From assembly GCA_027627225.1 (NCBI GenBank), contig CM051029.1, positions 1,699,501 through 1,763,500 on the forward strand: DNA of 64,000 bases, given 5' to 3'. Numbering within the stretch: the stretch's first letter is position 1; every line of letters begins with the position of its first letter. This stretch comes from Congeria kusceri (taxonomy: Eukaryota > Mollusca > Bivalvia > Myida > Dreissenidae). This document shows, one piece after another, positions 11,162-23,272 of the stretch. A program made the position numbers and the translations under genes. The notes below the pieces were generated by a model that was given only the letters and a program-made list of their open reading frames with translations, did no database searches and was not told the origin of the DNA.

Positions 11162-14100
11162 GTAAGTAAATATGTATAAACCTAAGAATGTTTTATAAAT
11201 AAAATAATGACGTTTAATTTAGACACATACTTGGTCATGTATTCTCTATTAAAACGAGCAAAATAAGTTAAGTCACAACGTCTATACGATGTCAACAGAT
11301 AGTGTATGTGTCATGTTCATCAAAATTAAAATCATTTTCAGACACAATAACTTATGATTATATTTTACGATTAAGTGTTTAGAAATGACAGTACTTCTAA
11401 GCATTTATACATAATTATCATAATGTTGCATTACTCTGAAATGAACAGCTTTTATTTTCCATCAATTATTTATTGTTATTCACTCGTCACATCAGTCACC
11501 CATTTAGCTATGGCATGATTAACTCATTTACACGCTCGCTTACATAATCACTTACTCACTCGCTCAAATGGTTATACTGTGGGTGATTATTTATGTATTA
11601 CCCAACCACTGATTTATGAAATATTTTACGAAGAAAGACAACCTTGTTCATACTACTTACTGCATATTGCATGAGTTATCCATATTTATAAATATAACCT
11701 TCGATAAATGATTTGTATTTCCTCAATTAACCATCGTTGTGATTTACAGTAACACTTTGGTTAACCTCAAATATGATAGTTAATGTTTGATTTCGGCATG
11801 CTAGTTAATTATTTAAAACACATTATGTTTTAGTACACCGCCGTGGTATGCACTATAATATACAATGTCGAGTACATTGTAAACGTACCCCGTGTGAATT
11901 ATTTTTAGGACGTTTGAGACATTCGAATCCGAATTACCACACAACTATTTTTTTTTTCAAAAGAATTGCAGAACCCGATACTTACAACGAATTCAACAAC
12001 AACTGTGACGGAATTGCAGTCGGTTACCTTGACATGTAATCACACCGCCGATTTAGTCAAATGGTGGAGACAGAACCGCACTGTCTTGCAAGTTGCACAA
12101 GGGGCACCATGCGGTTTTTCGGACCCAAAGCCGGATTTTATGGACTGCGATTGTTCCAAACCGCTGTATACTTGTGTTCTAAATACGTTGAATATGTCAT
12201 TTGACAAAGAAACATGGACATGTTCCGTTCTTAACGGTTCATATAATGTCTACAGTAACGACATTATATTGAATATTACAGGTAAGCAAATATTTTAAAT
12301 GTAAATAAAAATGTACTGACGTTTTATTTGTATCGTTGTTTCAAATATGCACAATTAGTATAAAATGTAGAAAACATTGCATGATATGCTAGGCACTTAT
12401 TTTTCTTTGTTTTGCCACCATACTCAATAAATAATTATGTTTATTGTATAACGTGCGACAATGGGCGTACATATTTGCATTTATAGTTTACTTGATCAAC
12501 TTTCAGGAAAGAATAGTAACACAACGACGACGAAGGTGACCCCTGACAGTGGTAAATTGTCATATTACTAACACTTGAATTCAATGGCACCATTTAAGTG
12601 TTCATTAAAGTAGAGAGAGCTATCTTGCCGCCCAATAGGTGTGTATCACGAAGTACTATCACGGAATAGTGGCACGTTACGAGCATGATGATTGATCGTA
12701 TATTTATATGACATACACACTTATTAGAAATTACGAATGCTACTGCCATTCACAAAGTAAACATACAAGTTCCCCAGAAATAAGAGATGCCACACTTGAA
12801 CCGTTCCAATAACACGGTTTGCAAAAGGAACAGAGATATATCGGGGATAATTAAAAAATCAGTTAGTATCAATACAAATAATGTCGTTTACACAAAAGTT
12901 TATGCATTGGTGAAAGGATTGATTTTAAATCTGTCCAACGCAATCCAAATGAATATATTGTTTCGGCCACACACTGGACATTCACATAATTATGTGCCTT
13001 ATTCGAACAATACAATTCAACACTGACTGTAGCTTAATCAGTCACTACGCATACCATATCTATCCGTTACTCATTAAACTAGTACATGCTTTACATTTCA
13101 GGACATACGACCACAATAAGTTCTACCACATCAACAAATGGTTTAAACTACACACACACAATCAACGGGATAAAACGTACACTATTTATTTGAATTATTT
13201 CGGTCATATTTTAAGCATTGGTGGTTATTGTATAACCAGTGTCTTTAATTTGCATGTGAGTTTGGGCATCAGCAGTCAATGTAACATGTCTTCGAAACAT
13301 GTGTACAATACATCAAATATACATATGAACATCTACTATAATAAAACAATATTTAAATATCGCATCCAACGCCATTAAGCATTGATCGTAATCAAACCTG
13401 CATTTACTCGTTGATACGATAACACATATTTCATTTGATTAATATAACGTTTCTTGAAATACATCTCCAATGTATTGTATAAACACATACAGTTCATTGC
13501 ATCTGATTTTGAACTTCTGATCCGTTTAGATCTGACGGTTGCAGAAAAGGCATACATAGGGACAGGCAGCGCGGTAGGTGGGTGTGCCGCAATTGCTGTA
13601 ACAATATATGCAGTGAAAAGGGGTAAGTATACATTTGAAAGGTCTAGACTGAATCTACCTTTAGCACACTAAATGCTTCTTATTACGGGTTCTCGCGTTT
13701 TAACTTATAATAAATAATTATTATTTTACACAATATTTTTTTTTCTAAACATGTTTATGAATACATTTGCTTTAGTAGTGTTTGCTTTATTGTTATATGT
13801 ATTTAATATCATTTCTAAACTAATTCAAATGTGTATGTGTCTTGTTTGTTATTAAAATTCAAATGTCAATGGTACATTTTGCTTAGATTTTTATTTCTTC
13901 TTTAAGTTCAAAAAAACAAGATGCGCAATTCTGGAGATGGAAGAACAAAGCAGAAAAGACAAGGAACGAATACAGACCCTCAAAAAACAAGTATTGTTGC
14001 CAATGTTTGTATTAATTTGACCATGTTTTATTTTCAAATAATCCTAGTATATGCAAAATACATGTTATGTAAATATCATTTAAGGATTGAATTTAATAAT

Positions 14101-17100
14101 GGTTGCGTTCATGCGATTATGAACGCAATGTTCAAACTGGCAACAGCATAATTTGCGCTAGCGCGCATCATGGATAATTTCCCAGTTTGACCATTGCGTT
14201 CATAATCGCATGAACGCAACCAAAATTTATTTCAACCCTTATATTTACATTATAGGATTATGGGATTATTTCATAGCATTCCTTTATATTGTTTTGTTGA
14301 ACATGTATTTTATTGCCAGTTTAAGAGAAATGACACGCACAGCAGTTTTCTTATCGGAACAGCGAAGTACCGCCCAATGTAACCAAATTACTGAACATAG
14401 AATGCACATTACGAGTAACAAAATAGTTATCAATTCAAAAAATTAATTGTCCTTCCTTATTTCACCTTCAGTTTGCAGCGACAAATGAAATGTGATGTAA
14501 AAATAATATTTTTATTTCCCTTGCATAAAACTATTTCAGAAAAAATGAGTTATATGTCCTATTGAAGATCGGCAGTACAGTACATCTATATGAAGCATAA
14601 CAATGGAGGACAATATTTATTTACTGAATAAATCATATCGCTACAAAATTTAAAAAAAAAAAACTAAACAGATGAATTAATACCTGTAGCATCAATAAGA
14701 ACTGCTATTTCGACTGATTTAGCCAATGAGCACCAAACAGTATTAATACTTTTGTAAAAGATGTGCTTTTCTAGTAAGACTCAATCCACATCATGAATAA
14801 TTCTAGGCTACAGTACTAGAGTTCTGCTACTTCAATATCAAACAATTCAGAAGCTGACAGTTTAACAGATCCCGGATACTCCTGTTTAATAATTAACACA
14901 ACAGATAATCATAAAATGATAAGTCCACACCATACTGTCTAGCATTGTTACACATTTTAACTCGTCGATAAAAAATGCAAAACAAACGACAAATGACACA
15001 ACTAAGCAAGTGACGACGTGTAGTCCATGTCCTTAATAGCAGCCACACTGGCGTGTCTTAGCTCTTTTGCTTTGCCTGAGCATAACTTATAGTAGAAAGG
15101 ATAACATTTTAATATAAATCTAAACATTATATTTTTTATTGAACATCCAAAACAATTCATCATTGTAAACTGTAATAAAATACATGAGACGACCTACATG
15201 ATGAGGAAATAGAAACATCAGTGTGAAATTAAATCCAGGCAGTGACTGTCATTTGACTGACTGTTTTGCTCGCAATCTGCACGTATGAAAATTAATGGTC
15301 TAGTATTCTATAACGATAGGAAGTGTGCGATCGATGGGAGCACGAAAATTGGTAAAGTTCGTTGACGCCGTGTTTTAGAAATGGAAACTCACATCTTGGG
15401 TAATGAAGATCGGTACTGTGTGCAACATCTATTATCTTCAACGCTGCCTGACTTACGGGATGATACCATGCAGACAATATTCGCTGCCTTTGCCCCCATT
15501 GTCCTTATTCATAAGAGACATTCATGTCATAAATTGCTAGATGGAGAGTCAGATGGAGCATGACTGACATGAAGCCTTCCAGACCCCAAGACACCCTTCA
15601 GCAGACGTGCAAGGACCTGTATCCTTGTATTTGTACCATCATATGGGTCGTTTTGACGATCCCACCGCCGTCGGCCACATGTAAAAGGTCATTTAGTGCA
15701 ACAAATAAGTATAAGCGAACAAATAAGTATTTGCGAACAACAATGACGTCTGACAGGCTGTCGTCCTTAGCCTTGAATCATGTACACTTGGACATGGGCA
15801 TCGATGTTGCCCAAGTGATTAACGTGTTTGCATCTGACACACATGCAGAAATATAGATTCCGTCTACTTTGACATTGTTCTTACATGCGGCGTTGTTCTT
15901 ACAGGTGACATTGTCTAGAAATACAATTAGATGAAACTTGACTTCGATTGATTTTTCTTTTTTTATCTGCCTTTATCAATGATATTTATGTACTTGAAAA
16001 GATGTATAAGGTATACAATTGTATAAAATAGCGTTAACAAGTCATTGATGTCCGCAACTTCTAACAATTGCCTCAATTTTACTTTGAAATATAGTGAAAT
16101 ATGGTGGAATTATTTTAATTGAAATACTCTTGTATATATAGGGCTTAACTACATTATAGTATGTCTTTATCACTTGATGTTAACATACATTTCCCATACA
16201 TTAAATTAAATTTGAATTTTTATTAAATCACGACAAAAAGGTTAAACTATGTTTACGAGATTAACTTAAATAGAAAACGTTTAAAGGACAAGTGTTTTAC
16301 TGAAGTGCAGGCGGTCTTTTAACACAGGATGTACTCGAGGGCGTTAAAAATTTCTATACAACTAAAATGTCTTGTTTTGTTTAAGAATTGAGACAAAAAC
16401 AAGTGTATTTATTTGATAAATCAACAATTAATGCTAATGCAGATAACTAATAAATCGTAAAGAAAAAAAAAGGTAAAAACAAACGGTAAAAACGGTAGGC
16501 ATTCCGGTTTCTACAGAGCAAGTTTTATTAATAATAACCCAAAAAACAGTGTATTTTTTAACACTGTTCAATTGCTGTCAATTTCTTGATTCGTGAATCT
16601 AACTAAATTGTAATGATACTAATGGTTTTGAAACATCTTTATTTCTTCTAAATATGCGCCTAAACGCACATAAGATGTTCCAGGACCAAACACAAAAACA
16701 AGGTATTTTCTGGTAAATAATGTAGAAATAATACACCTTTGTGAGGTCGTTCACTTCTGCAGAGGCCCGACATATTGGTTAAAGCCGGATAAGTTAAGAG
16801 CTAATGCGGACGTTAACGACCGACAACGGACTATAAACGGACTTTTTATGTTATACATGCAATATATGTTGATGGTTGTTAAAAAAATTAATAAGCGTAA
16901 AAACTAGATAACCATATGCTGTTAATGAGTATGATTTTTGTACCATAACAAATTAAGGTATTTTCGGGTTTTAAACATTAAAAAAATTTATCAGAAATGA
17001 TGTTGTGTTATTCTTTGATTATTTGCTTTAGGTGAACTGGAAACTGGCGAACAGACACGGTGCGACCAACGAGGAAGAAATAGTAGTGGTGTCCCAACAC

Positions 17101-17135
17101 TTCCTGACATGTACGCAAAACATGCTGTCGTTTGA
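11095..17135 (+). CDS. gene B copy 1: single-Ig TM receptor, 249 aa, seven exons
   Basis: Exons 11095-11161, 11964-12281, 12507-12551, 13102-13140, 13530-13622, 13907-13990 and 17032-17135 sum to 750 nt with every intron in phase 1. Product: signal peptide (MDLQVKIVFTCIFAV start), one Ig-like domain with six N-glycosylation-type sequons and four cysteines beyond the canonical pair, a Thr/Ser stalk, a Gly/Ala-rich TM helix, and a basic tail ending YAKHAVV. A small type I surface protein; function unknown. It is divergently paired with gene A and was copied with it. The 39 nt stalk exon uses a weak GTTTAA donor and could be skipped without loss of frame. The last intron holds transposon debris. 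Confidence 0.78.
11964..12281 (+). CDS. gene B1 exon 2: Ig-like domain
   Basis: 318 nt, acceptor CAAAAG after a T-rich run, donor GTAAGC. B-strand Cys in VTLTCNHTADL, Trp pair in KWWRQN, F-strand ETWTCSVLNGSY. Extra cysteines in APCG, DCDC and YTC suggest additional disulphides. The acceptor one codon pair upstream of the obvious TTGCAG was chosen because only it keeps phase 1. Confidence 0.85.
12507..12551 (+). CDS. gene B1 exon 3: Thr-rich stalk
   Basis: 45 nt encoding GKNSNTTTTKVTPDS; acceptor TTTCAG, donor GTAAAT, phase 1-1. Thr/Ser/Asn content suggests an O- or N-glycosylated membrane-proximal stem. Identical in copy 2. Confidence 0.7.
13102..13140 (+). CDS. gene B1 exon 4: short Ser/Thr stalk (weak donor)
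   Basis: 39 nt encoding GHTTTISSTTSTN with acceptor TTTCAG and a non-ideal GTTTAA donor. The donor GT and length are conserved in copy 2. Exon 3 can also join exon 5 directly in frame, so this may be an optional exon. Confidence 0.55.
13530..13622 (+). CDS. gene B1 exon 5: transmembrane helix
   Basis: 93 nt; TVAEKAY then IGTGSAVGGCAAIAVTIYAV and a basic KRG. Donor GTAAGT. Identical in copy 2. Confidence 0.8.
13907..13990 (+). CDS. gene B1 exon 6: basic cytoplasmic segment
   Basis: 84 nt, acceptor TTTAAG, donor GTATTG, phase 1-1. Lys/Arg/Gln-rich, no recognised motif. Confidence 0.65.
14101..14221. repeat. near-perfect 40 bp inverted repeat (hairpin), copy 1
   Basis: Left arm 14101-14140 (GGTTGCGTTCATGCGATTAT...) and right arm 14182-14221 match at 39 of 40 positions, with a 41 bp spacer. 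Each arm also contains its own small palindrome (GCGTTCAT/ATGAACGC). The same structure is at 35583-35703 and, more diverged, at 54800-54901. Confidence 0.93.
15381..15856 (+). mobile_element. hAT transposase C-terminal remnant, copy 1
   Basis: Two consecutive frames. The second (15560-15856) shows the hAT dimerisation-domain pattern: YPCICTIIWVVLTIPPPSAT, CKRSFSA, then KYLRTTMTSDRLSSLAL. The first (from 15381) ends in a stop just before, so the coding sequence is broken. Only the C-terminal end is recognisable. It lies within a gene B intron and was duplicated with it. Confidence 0.8.
17032..17135 (+). CDS. gene B1 exon 7: C-terminal tail
   Basis: Acceptor CTTTAG at 17031, phase 1 to stop TGA at 17133-17135. 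Ends PDMYAKHAVV. One Tyr, but not a YxxL/I motif. Copy 2 differs at four codons here, all amino-acid changing. Confidence 0.72.
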
Positions 17136-17555
17136 AGAACGTTAACATGTATTTATTATTCGAAGATTATCACAATCATATACACGTATGTCTGTGAGGT
17201 GTAGTATTTTTCAAGACGCGTTTAATTCATTTTATCGGAGTATACAGTCTAGTTCAATACATATCGTTATGCTATGTAGTTATCATTTCCCGAATTATAA
17301 GTTGTGTAGCATACCCTGGAGTATAGTTTACGCATGCGTGTTTTTCTTTGACAATTGAGGACTTACTTACTTTAGGACATTATTTGATTTTAGCGATTTT
17401 GGTGTGAACCAATTAATTTCATTATGTTATAATGTATGATATATTTTATAATAGGCTGATGTTTTGAAGGGAACAATGTGTATGTGTTTGTTTACTTTTG
17501 GCACTGGCTTTTTATATTCTTTATTTGTAAAATGTATTCGTATTAATCAGATACG
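17136..17555. other. 3' flank of gene B1 and duplication junction
   Basis: AT-rich, no gene. After AATGTATTCGTA (ending about 17542) a filler of about 13 nt (TTAATCAGATAC...) precedes sequence homologous to the FN3 exon of gene A. This marks the tandem duplication breakpoint. Confidence 0.8.
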
Positions 17556-17757
17556 TGTAACTCGGTAAGTGTATACACAATCGTGTACGCCGGCACATTC
17601 ACGTCAATCCATTGTTTTGTGGAATCCGTAGTTTTATATTGTATAACAAATGTCTGTTCTTCACCACCGTTGTAACCTGGTTCCCATTCCACGTTGAACG
17701 AATCCATCCCCAACGAACCTTCTTTGACATGGACATTTTTAGGGGATTCAGGTTTGT
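17556..17757 (-). pseudogene. gene A2 exon 11: FN3 domain cut by the duplication
   Basis: Starts with DKPESPKNVHV as in copy 1 and keeps VEWEPGYNGGEEQ, but homology stops at YTLTELH; the second half and the donor are missing. Confidence 0.85.
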
Positions 17758-17901
17758 CTGAAGGCATATATTTAAACGATGACAACATACATTTGTAAAT
17801 TCAAAATGTAATATCGACGAAAGATTGCATCAGCAAATCAATTGGATTAACAATTATAGATTACTTGATATTTCATTACACAATAATGAATTATGCATTA
17901 C

Positions 17902-18216
17902 CATGTGCTCGAAGTTCATACTCCTGTGTTGCGTTTCCTAGCTCATTGTAAACACTGACCATGTATCTTCCGAAGTTCTCGCTCTGTAAACTGGAGGTAG
18001 ACAGGTTTGTTTGCAGTCCATCTGCAGAAACATAAACCTCGACTGACCTAGCGTCAGAAATATTTTCCCACTTGGAGCCGTTTAGCATGTACCACGAATA
18101 CGCAGATCTGTTAGGTGGCGGGTACGCCTTTATTGTAAACGTTAACACCACGGATTCGTTTAGTGTCCTCGAGATATTCGTGACAGGGGGAGAGAATGGG
18201 GACGATCTCGGTGCAC
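17902..18216 (-). CDS. gene A2 exon 10: Ig-like domain 9, intact form
   Basis: 315 nt, phase 1-1. Contains FGRYMVSVYNELGNAT, the segment deleted from copy 1. Same length as the gene C counterpart (52556-52870), showing this is the ancestral form. Confidence 0.85.
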
Positions 18217-18515
18217 CTGATAATTTACAGTTGCAAAATTTGCCGAGTATTCTTACACGTATACTCGAAAATACTAATAATCATGTAATTCAAACCTCGC
18301 ATATATACAATCACCTTCTTAAGATACCACACACATGTCAAATTAGTTATAATTTTGAAGATATCCAAGTTATGGATTACAAAATATTGTAATCGCATTT
18401 CTTGTGTTTTTGTATGATGTTTTTTCACTTCAGTAACAACTGTTTGGAAATAATGCAATATGCCGCGTTGAATGATTATTTAACTGATTCTCACTTAAGG
18501 ATGTACGATCGTTTC

Positions 18516-20280
18516 GGGTAATTTTTCAAACTATCCAGAATAGTATATTTTTTTGTATGCTGATTGTCAATTCTATATATGTCAAATATATGAAATAAAA
18601 AATGGGGGTCACCGTGAATTATTTTTAGATAATCAAGTTTTTTCTATACCCGATAATTTTTTTAAATCGCCATTTTTAAGAATTATAAAATAGGAGGTGG
18701 TGTTAAAAAATTGTATGTAAATTAGATAATAATGAACCTCTCACTTATTAGTAACTGAATAAACAAGCAATATGTTCATTGTATTACAAAGAAGACACTA
18801 AAGAAAAAAAAAGAAAAAAAAGAATATATGTTTAAGGGTTATACAAGATGACAAATGTTTATATGTTTTGACATTTTATTGCCTTTTATAATTTGCTGAC
18901 ATGCAATACACATACATATTTTTTTGTCGGTTATAATTTCCAAAAGTGCTTGAACTTTTAATACAATGAAGACAACTACTTTAGCACTAAATTTAGATAA
19001 AGAAAATGAAAGATCACCGTGGATTATTTTTTGCTACAGCCATTTTAAAAATGAACTTTATTATGAAAAATAACCGAAATATTATTTTAACAGTATTTTT
19101 CAACAAATATTGATCTAAAATATACCAATAATAATGTAATTTGTCATATAAAGTGATTCAACATAAATGGCATGTGTTTAACAACTTTTGTTGTTGTTTT
19201 TTATTGAAAAAAAAAAGGTATATTTATATTGAGGTATTTAATTGCCCCACCCACCATTTAACCACTGTATATTTTCTTATGAGTCGATGTATTTGTATGT
19301 TATTAATAAATGTCAAATTCTATGTTTGGATCGCTATAATAATCAACTAAATCTCTAACGTATAGATAATAAAAGAAAATATAACAGATTGCCTTATGTT
19401 TATTCCGCCTTATACTTTACAAAATGTTCAGAACAAATATGGTAATTCAACTGCAATGTAATATCTTGTATGTGGTTGTATTACATGAAAAAGCCTTCAT
19501 TTAAATATAAATTTAAGAAATAATGAGAAAGAATGATACTTTATCATCTTTTTTGAGGCTGTACATCCTGATGGTGGCATATTATCACTGTATGGAACAG
19601 CCCTAGATCTTTGAAAAAAACAAACTCTGTGATATGATTATTCTTATGACTTTGTTACAATTTTTCATTGAGAATTTATTTCTGGTCAATTGTACAACCA
19701 TAATATGAAATGACAAAAAATAACATTATAATGTAATGTACAATAATCATATATCAAGATTAATATATTGCTTCATAATCTTGAAATACAAATACTGTAT
19801 TGCAAATTTCCAGATAAATATTGTCAATGTACAATATCAGTCATAAAATGAAATTGAATGTACAACACATATTCATACAAAAGGCCCATGTAACCCAGTA
19901 ATGACATCACCCGAGTTCCAAAAATGCATTGAAACAATATACAAATAAGCAGTATGTCCAGACTATTTTAAATAATGCATAACTGAAATACATTACATAC
20001 ATGATTTATTTAAAAAGGACACAATAAACAAACATGACAATCATTTTTTATCCAATACATTCTAAGTCTAGACCTTTACTCTGCAAAATCAGATTTTGGT
20101 CTTGTTCGAAATAAATTATATCCATTTAACATTTGATGCAATTTTGTACCAACAACTCCCATCGGTCAGTTAACTCGACTATGCAAAGTAGTAATGTCTA
20201 TACATATTACCAAACTTTTACAAAAACAACATGACTATGTGCAATAAACAAAACAGTAATTTGAATAATTTCCTTAATTG
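18516..20280. other. left non-coding arm of the transposon
   Basis: 1.77 kb of AT-rich sequence between the left inverted repeat and the minisatellite. No convincing frame. Two loosely similar segments (GTCACCGTGAATTATTTTT at 18607 and GATCACCGTGGATTATTTTT near 19010) hint at subterminal repeats. Confidence 0.6.
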
Positions 20281-20575
20281 GTAGCACAACAATGCTTCAA
20301 AATGAGTAGGACAACAATGTTTCACAATGAGTATCACAATGTTTCAAAATGGGTTGCACAACAATGTCTCACAATGAGTAGCATAATGTTTCAAAATGGG
20401 TTGCACAACAATGTCTCACAATGAGTAGCATACAAAGTTTCAAAATGGGTAGCACAACAATGTTTCACACTGAGTAGCACAATAATGTTTCACAACGAGT
20501 AGCACAACAATGTTTCAAAATGAGTAGCACAACAATGTTTCACAATGAGTAGGTTACATATGTTTCACAATAAAT
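20281..20575. repeat. approximately 25-bp minisatellite in the transposon
   Basis: Irregular tandem copies of AGTAGCACAACAATGTTTCA followed by CAATG, with AAAATG and length variants. It lies just downstream of the exonuclease stop codon. Confidence 0.9.
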
Positions 20576-20648
20576 AGCAAATACAAATTTCACATAAAGT
20601 TGTGCAATTTTGGTTCTCATTGAGTAGTACATCTAGCTTTTACAATGA

Positions 20649-21463
20649 TTAGAAAATGTACTCAGTTGTTCTGTGACAATAATCTGCTATGGCCACTATT
20701 ATCTTTTCTGATTTTGTAACTCGGATTTGTCTGTTAGATACCTCTGACAGAAGGCTCCTGATACCTTCCACTCCATTTCTTTTAGAAACAACACATAAAT
20801 GATGAAACTGTAATCCACTACCAGCAATGGTCCTTGCAACACCTTGACTGATAATTTTGTTATCTATCATTATTTGCAAAGATTTGATGTTAGAGACAAC
20901 ATTTTGTGAAACATTGTGGGCTACTATAGCTCGGTCAAAACTGAATGCAAATTTGTTAACAACAGATCGTTCTAGAGAAACAAACTTCACTAACTTCTCT
21001 AAAGCTACCACATCATGTAATGCACTATGTGCTATGTATGAATCACCAATAAGTTCTTGCACTAAGCTTTCTTGCTTATAAGATTTCAAATTGGGGAAGC
21101 TCTTTTTGAACATTTTATAAGTATCCAAAAATCCATGAACATTGCGTTGAAATTCAGAAAGTTTACCACAATTTTGCAAAGCATGCAGCAAGACTTTATA
21201 GTCAAAAGACTCTATATTATGCCCAACTAAAATGATTGGTGATACTTGATTGCATTTCAGTAAGAAATGAAGAAAACTATCCAATGCAGATTTGATTGAA
21301 ACAGCTTCAACTACTTGTCCATTAACAATCATGGAGTGGCCTACAATCGTCAATCCGGTAACTTCGGACGCTTTCGCGGACATCTTCTTAACTGGCATAA
21401 CATGGGTTGAAAACTGCCCAGTTTCATGAACGGCAGCAATCTGGACAATATGAGAAGTACGCT
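20649..21463 (-). CDS. DEDDh (DnaQ-like) 3'-5' exonuclease, main exon
   Basis: 815 nt exon encoding 271 residues after joining. With the upstream exon it gives Exo I (FDLETTGL with D and E), then RTSHIVQIAAV. Exo II is LVGHNIESFDYKVL (D); Exo III is IAHSALHDVVALEKL, with His then Asp five residues on (H-x4-D). All four acidic residues and the His are present, so catalytic competence is plausible. The closest relatives I know of are the 'protein PML-like' exonucleases frequent in bivalve gene sets. The C-terminal 100 residues are not recognised. The role in the transposon is unknown; processing of DNA ends is one guess. Confidence 0.85.
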
Positions 21464-21898
21464 CTAGAAAAAAATACAACATACATTTTATTAAAAAATG
21501 ATTACAATCATTTTGTCTGATTGCATATCGATATAATCATTAGATATTCATACACAATTCCCTCCATTGAAACAGTGAAACATCTTTTATGTTATTTTAA
21601 GTCCCTTTCAAGTTAGACAGTGTACTATCGTGTGTATTATTTTGAAAGCCGCTTGATAGTTACATGAAAAGTTGACAATGTCTAGTCACATTAGAAATAT
21701 GTAAATCTGCATTTGGGTTTATAATTCAATTACATACTAGTTGTACAATTATCGTACATCAAAACTGGATGATGAAAAATAGCTTTTTGTGCAAAATTAC
21801 TTTCATATTTGATTTCCCACAAAGGTTTGTAATGTATAACATTTTGAAAGTTATAATGTAATCGATAAATGAAAATGATGATTAAAAAGATGCCTTAC

Positions 21899-22091
21899 CT
21901 AACCCTGTTGTTTCCAGATCAAAGAAAACAAATCCTTTCCCAGTGGTCTCGAGACCTGCTGGACCAGGCTTCGGTACAGGTGGGGGAATAGTGGTGAGAT
22001 CTACATCCTGGTCACCTACATTACACGCATACGTTGGTCCCTCACGCACTTCTTGTACCGATTCCTTTGAATGGCTGACATTTACAAACAA
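21899..22091 (-). CDS. exonuclease upstream exon with Exo I motif
   Basis: Ends FFDLETTGL at donor TTAG-GTAAGG; the joint to the next exon rebuilds ETTGLERTSHIVQ. Before the motif there is a Pro-rich linker (TIPPPVPKPGPAGLETTGK). The 5' limit is uncertain: an acceptor ATGTCAG lies at about 22092, close to the edge of the nested repeat. Confidence 0.7.
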
Positions 22092-22094
22092 GAA

Positions 22095-22517
22095 GGTCAT
22101 AAATGTTGTCTTTAGAGTGGTAACAAGGTTTTTCTCAGATTTGACCTGGTGACTTAGTTTTTAGACGCACATGACCCAGATTTGAACTCGGACTAGATAT
22201 TGTCAAGATCAAAATTTTAACAAAGTTTCATCAAGATTGAGTCATAAATGTGGCCTCTAGAGTGGTAACAAGGTTTTTCTAAGATTTGACCTGGTGGCTT
22301 TTTTCTGTACGCATATGACCCTGTTTCAAACTCGTCCTAGATATTGTCAAGATAAACATTGTGACCAAGTTTCATCAAGATTGAATGAAAAATATGGCCT
22401 CTAGAGTGGTAACGAGCTAAAAGTTGACGACGGACGACACACGACGTACGACGACTTACGCCGGACATAGAGTGACCACAATAACTCACCATGAGCACTT
22501 CGTGCTCAGGTGAGCTA
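22095..22517. repeat. nested bivalve-type interspersed repeat
   Basis: Three tandem units of about 145 bp, each with AGAGTGGTAACAAGGTTTTT or a variant (near 22113, 22257, 22401), then a GACGACGGACGAC tract and a terminal palindrome TGAGCACTTCGTGCTCA before GGTGAGCTAAAAA. A reversed fragment of the same family is at 59028-59110. It sits between the transposase and exonuclease exons. Confidence 0.85.
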
Positions 22518-22857
22518 AAAACTACAGACTGAGATTTTGTATTATTTGCACAGTTATGTTGACTGATTTTGTTGTATAATGCCTAATGAAATTGAACATG
22601 GTGCCCACTGTATTTGAGCAGCTGAAATATGGTACATTTAAAATACTCTTAGTATATTTCAATGAATTAATGGGTATTTGAGATGTTAACACTTCAAAAT
22701 TATTACTAAAACATTAAAACACACATTTTCAGACATGAACCATTTTCTAATACACAATTGGGATGAAAAAATAAGTGTGATCGTCAGTCCTCAGGACTGA
22801 TCTACTTTCCAAAATAATATGATCCTTGATTATTAGACTGTAATCAACAATAAATAC

Positions 22858-22937
22858 CTGATAAACTATCATAAGCCTTTCCACTGCCTCTTTTCTGCCA
22901 ACCTGCATCCACGCTAACATCAATCTCATTCGTCTGC
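22858..22937 (-). CDS. transposase exon 4: first catalytic Asp block
   Basis: 80 nt; joined in phase it reads NEIDVSVDAGWQKRGSGKAY. The D-x-GWQKRG block is the most conserved signature of this transposase family and probably includes the first catalytic Asp. No following exon of the family was recognised. Confidence 0.72.
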
Positions 22938-23272
22938 CTGTTGAATATAATGCAATACGAGATAATCACAGACCTTGCTTCAAAATTTTGTGTTATAAAG
23001 AGACATGAGACAGATGAGATCACACAGAAAATAAATTAGCCAAAAACATTTTAGTGGACCTTTGCTTATATCATCTATAAATGTAATCGGTTTCCATTAA
23101 ACAAACATTGATTTGAACAACAGACACAAAACATTTGTTTTTTAAAATTGGCAAATTGTTTTATTTTTATAGGACCCACAAATTGACATTTGAATGAATA
23201 TCATGAATTTATTTTACTGTTAGTGTATCTATTAAAAAAGAACACAAAAATTTAAGGTACAAATAAACTTAC

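Larger units (their letters stand above)
13991..17031. other. last intron of gene B1, filled with transposon remnants
   Basis: 3 kb intron. It contains a 40 bp-arm hairpin (14101-14221), about 1.1 kb that recurs downstream of gene C (54800-55980), and a broken hAT transposase end (15381-15856). From 15860 to 17031 I see only AT-rich sequence with no gene. Confidence 0.8.
3357..17542. repeat. tandem duplication unit, copy 1 (A-B pair)
   Basis: About 14.19 kb repeated, with few mismatches by eye, at 17556-39042 once the 7.28 kb transposon is removed. The left border lies inside the FN3 exon of gene A; the right border lies about 0.4 kb past the gene B stop codon, after AATGTATTCGTA. Exon sizes, intron content, the hAT remnant and the 40 bp hairpin are all shared. 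Confidence 0.93.

Noticed and set aside
13375..13557. Minus-strand frame opposite the gene B TM exon (also 34857-35039)
   Set aside because: Shadow of the plus-strand exon; no family resemblance and no splice logic.
20281..20575. Possible CRISPR-like array in the transposon
   Set aside because: Short irregular minisatellite with no unique spacers.
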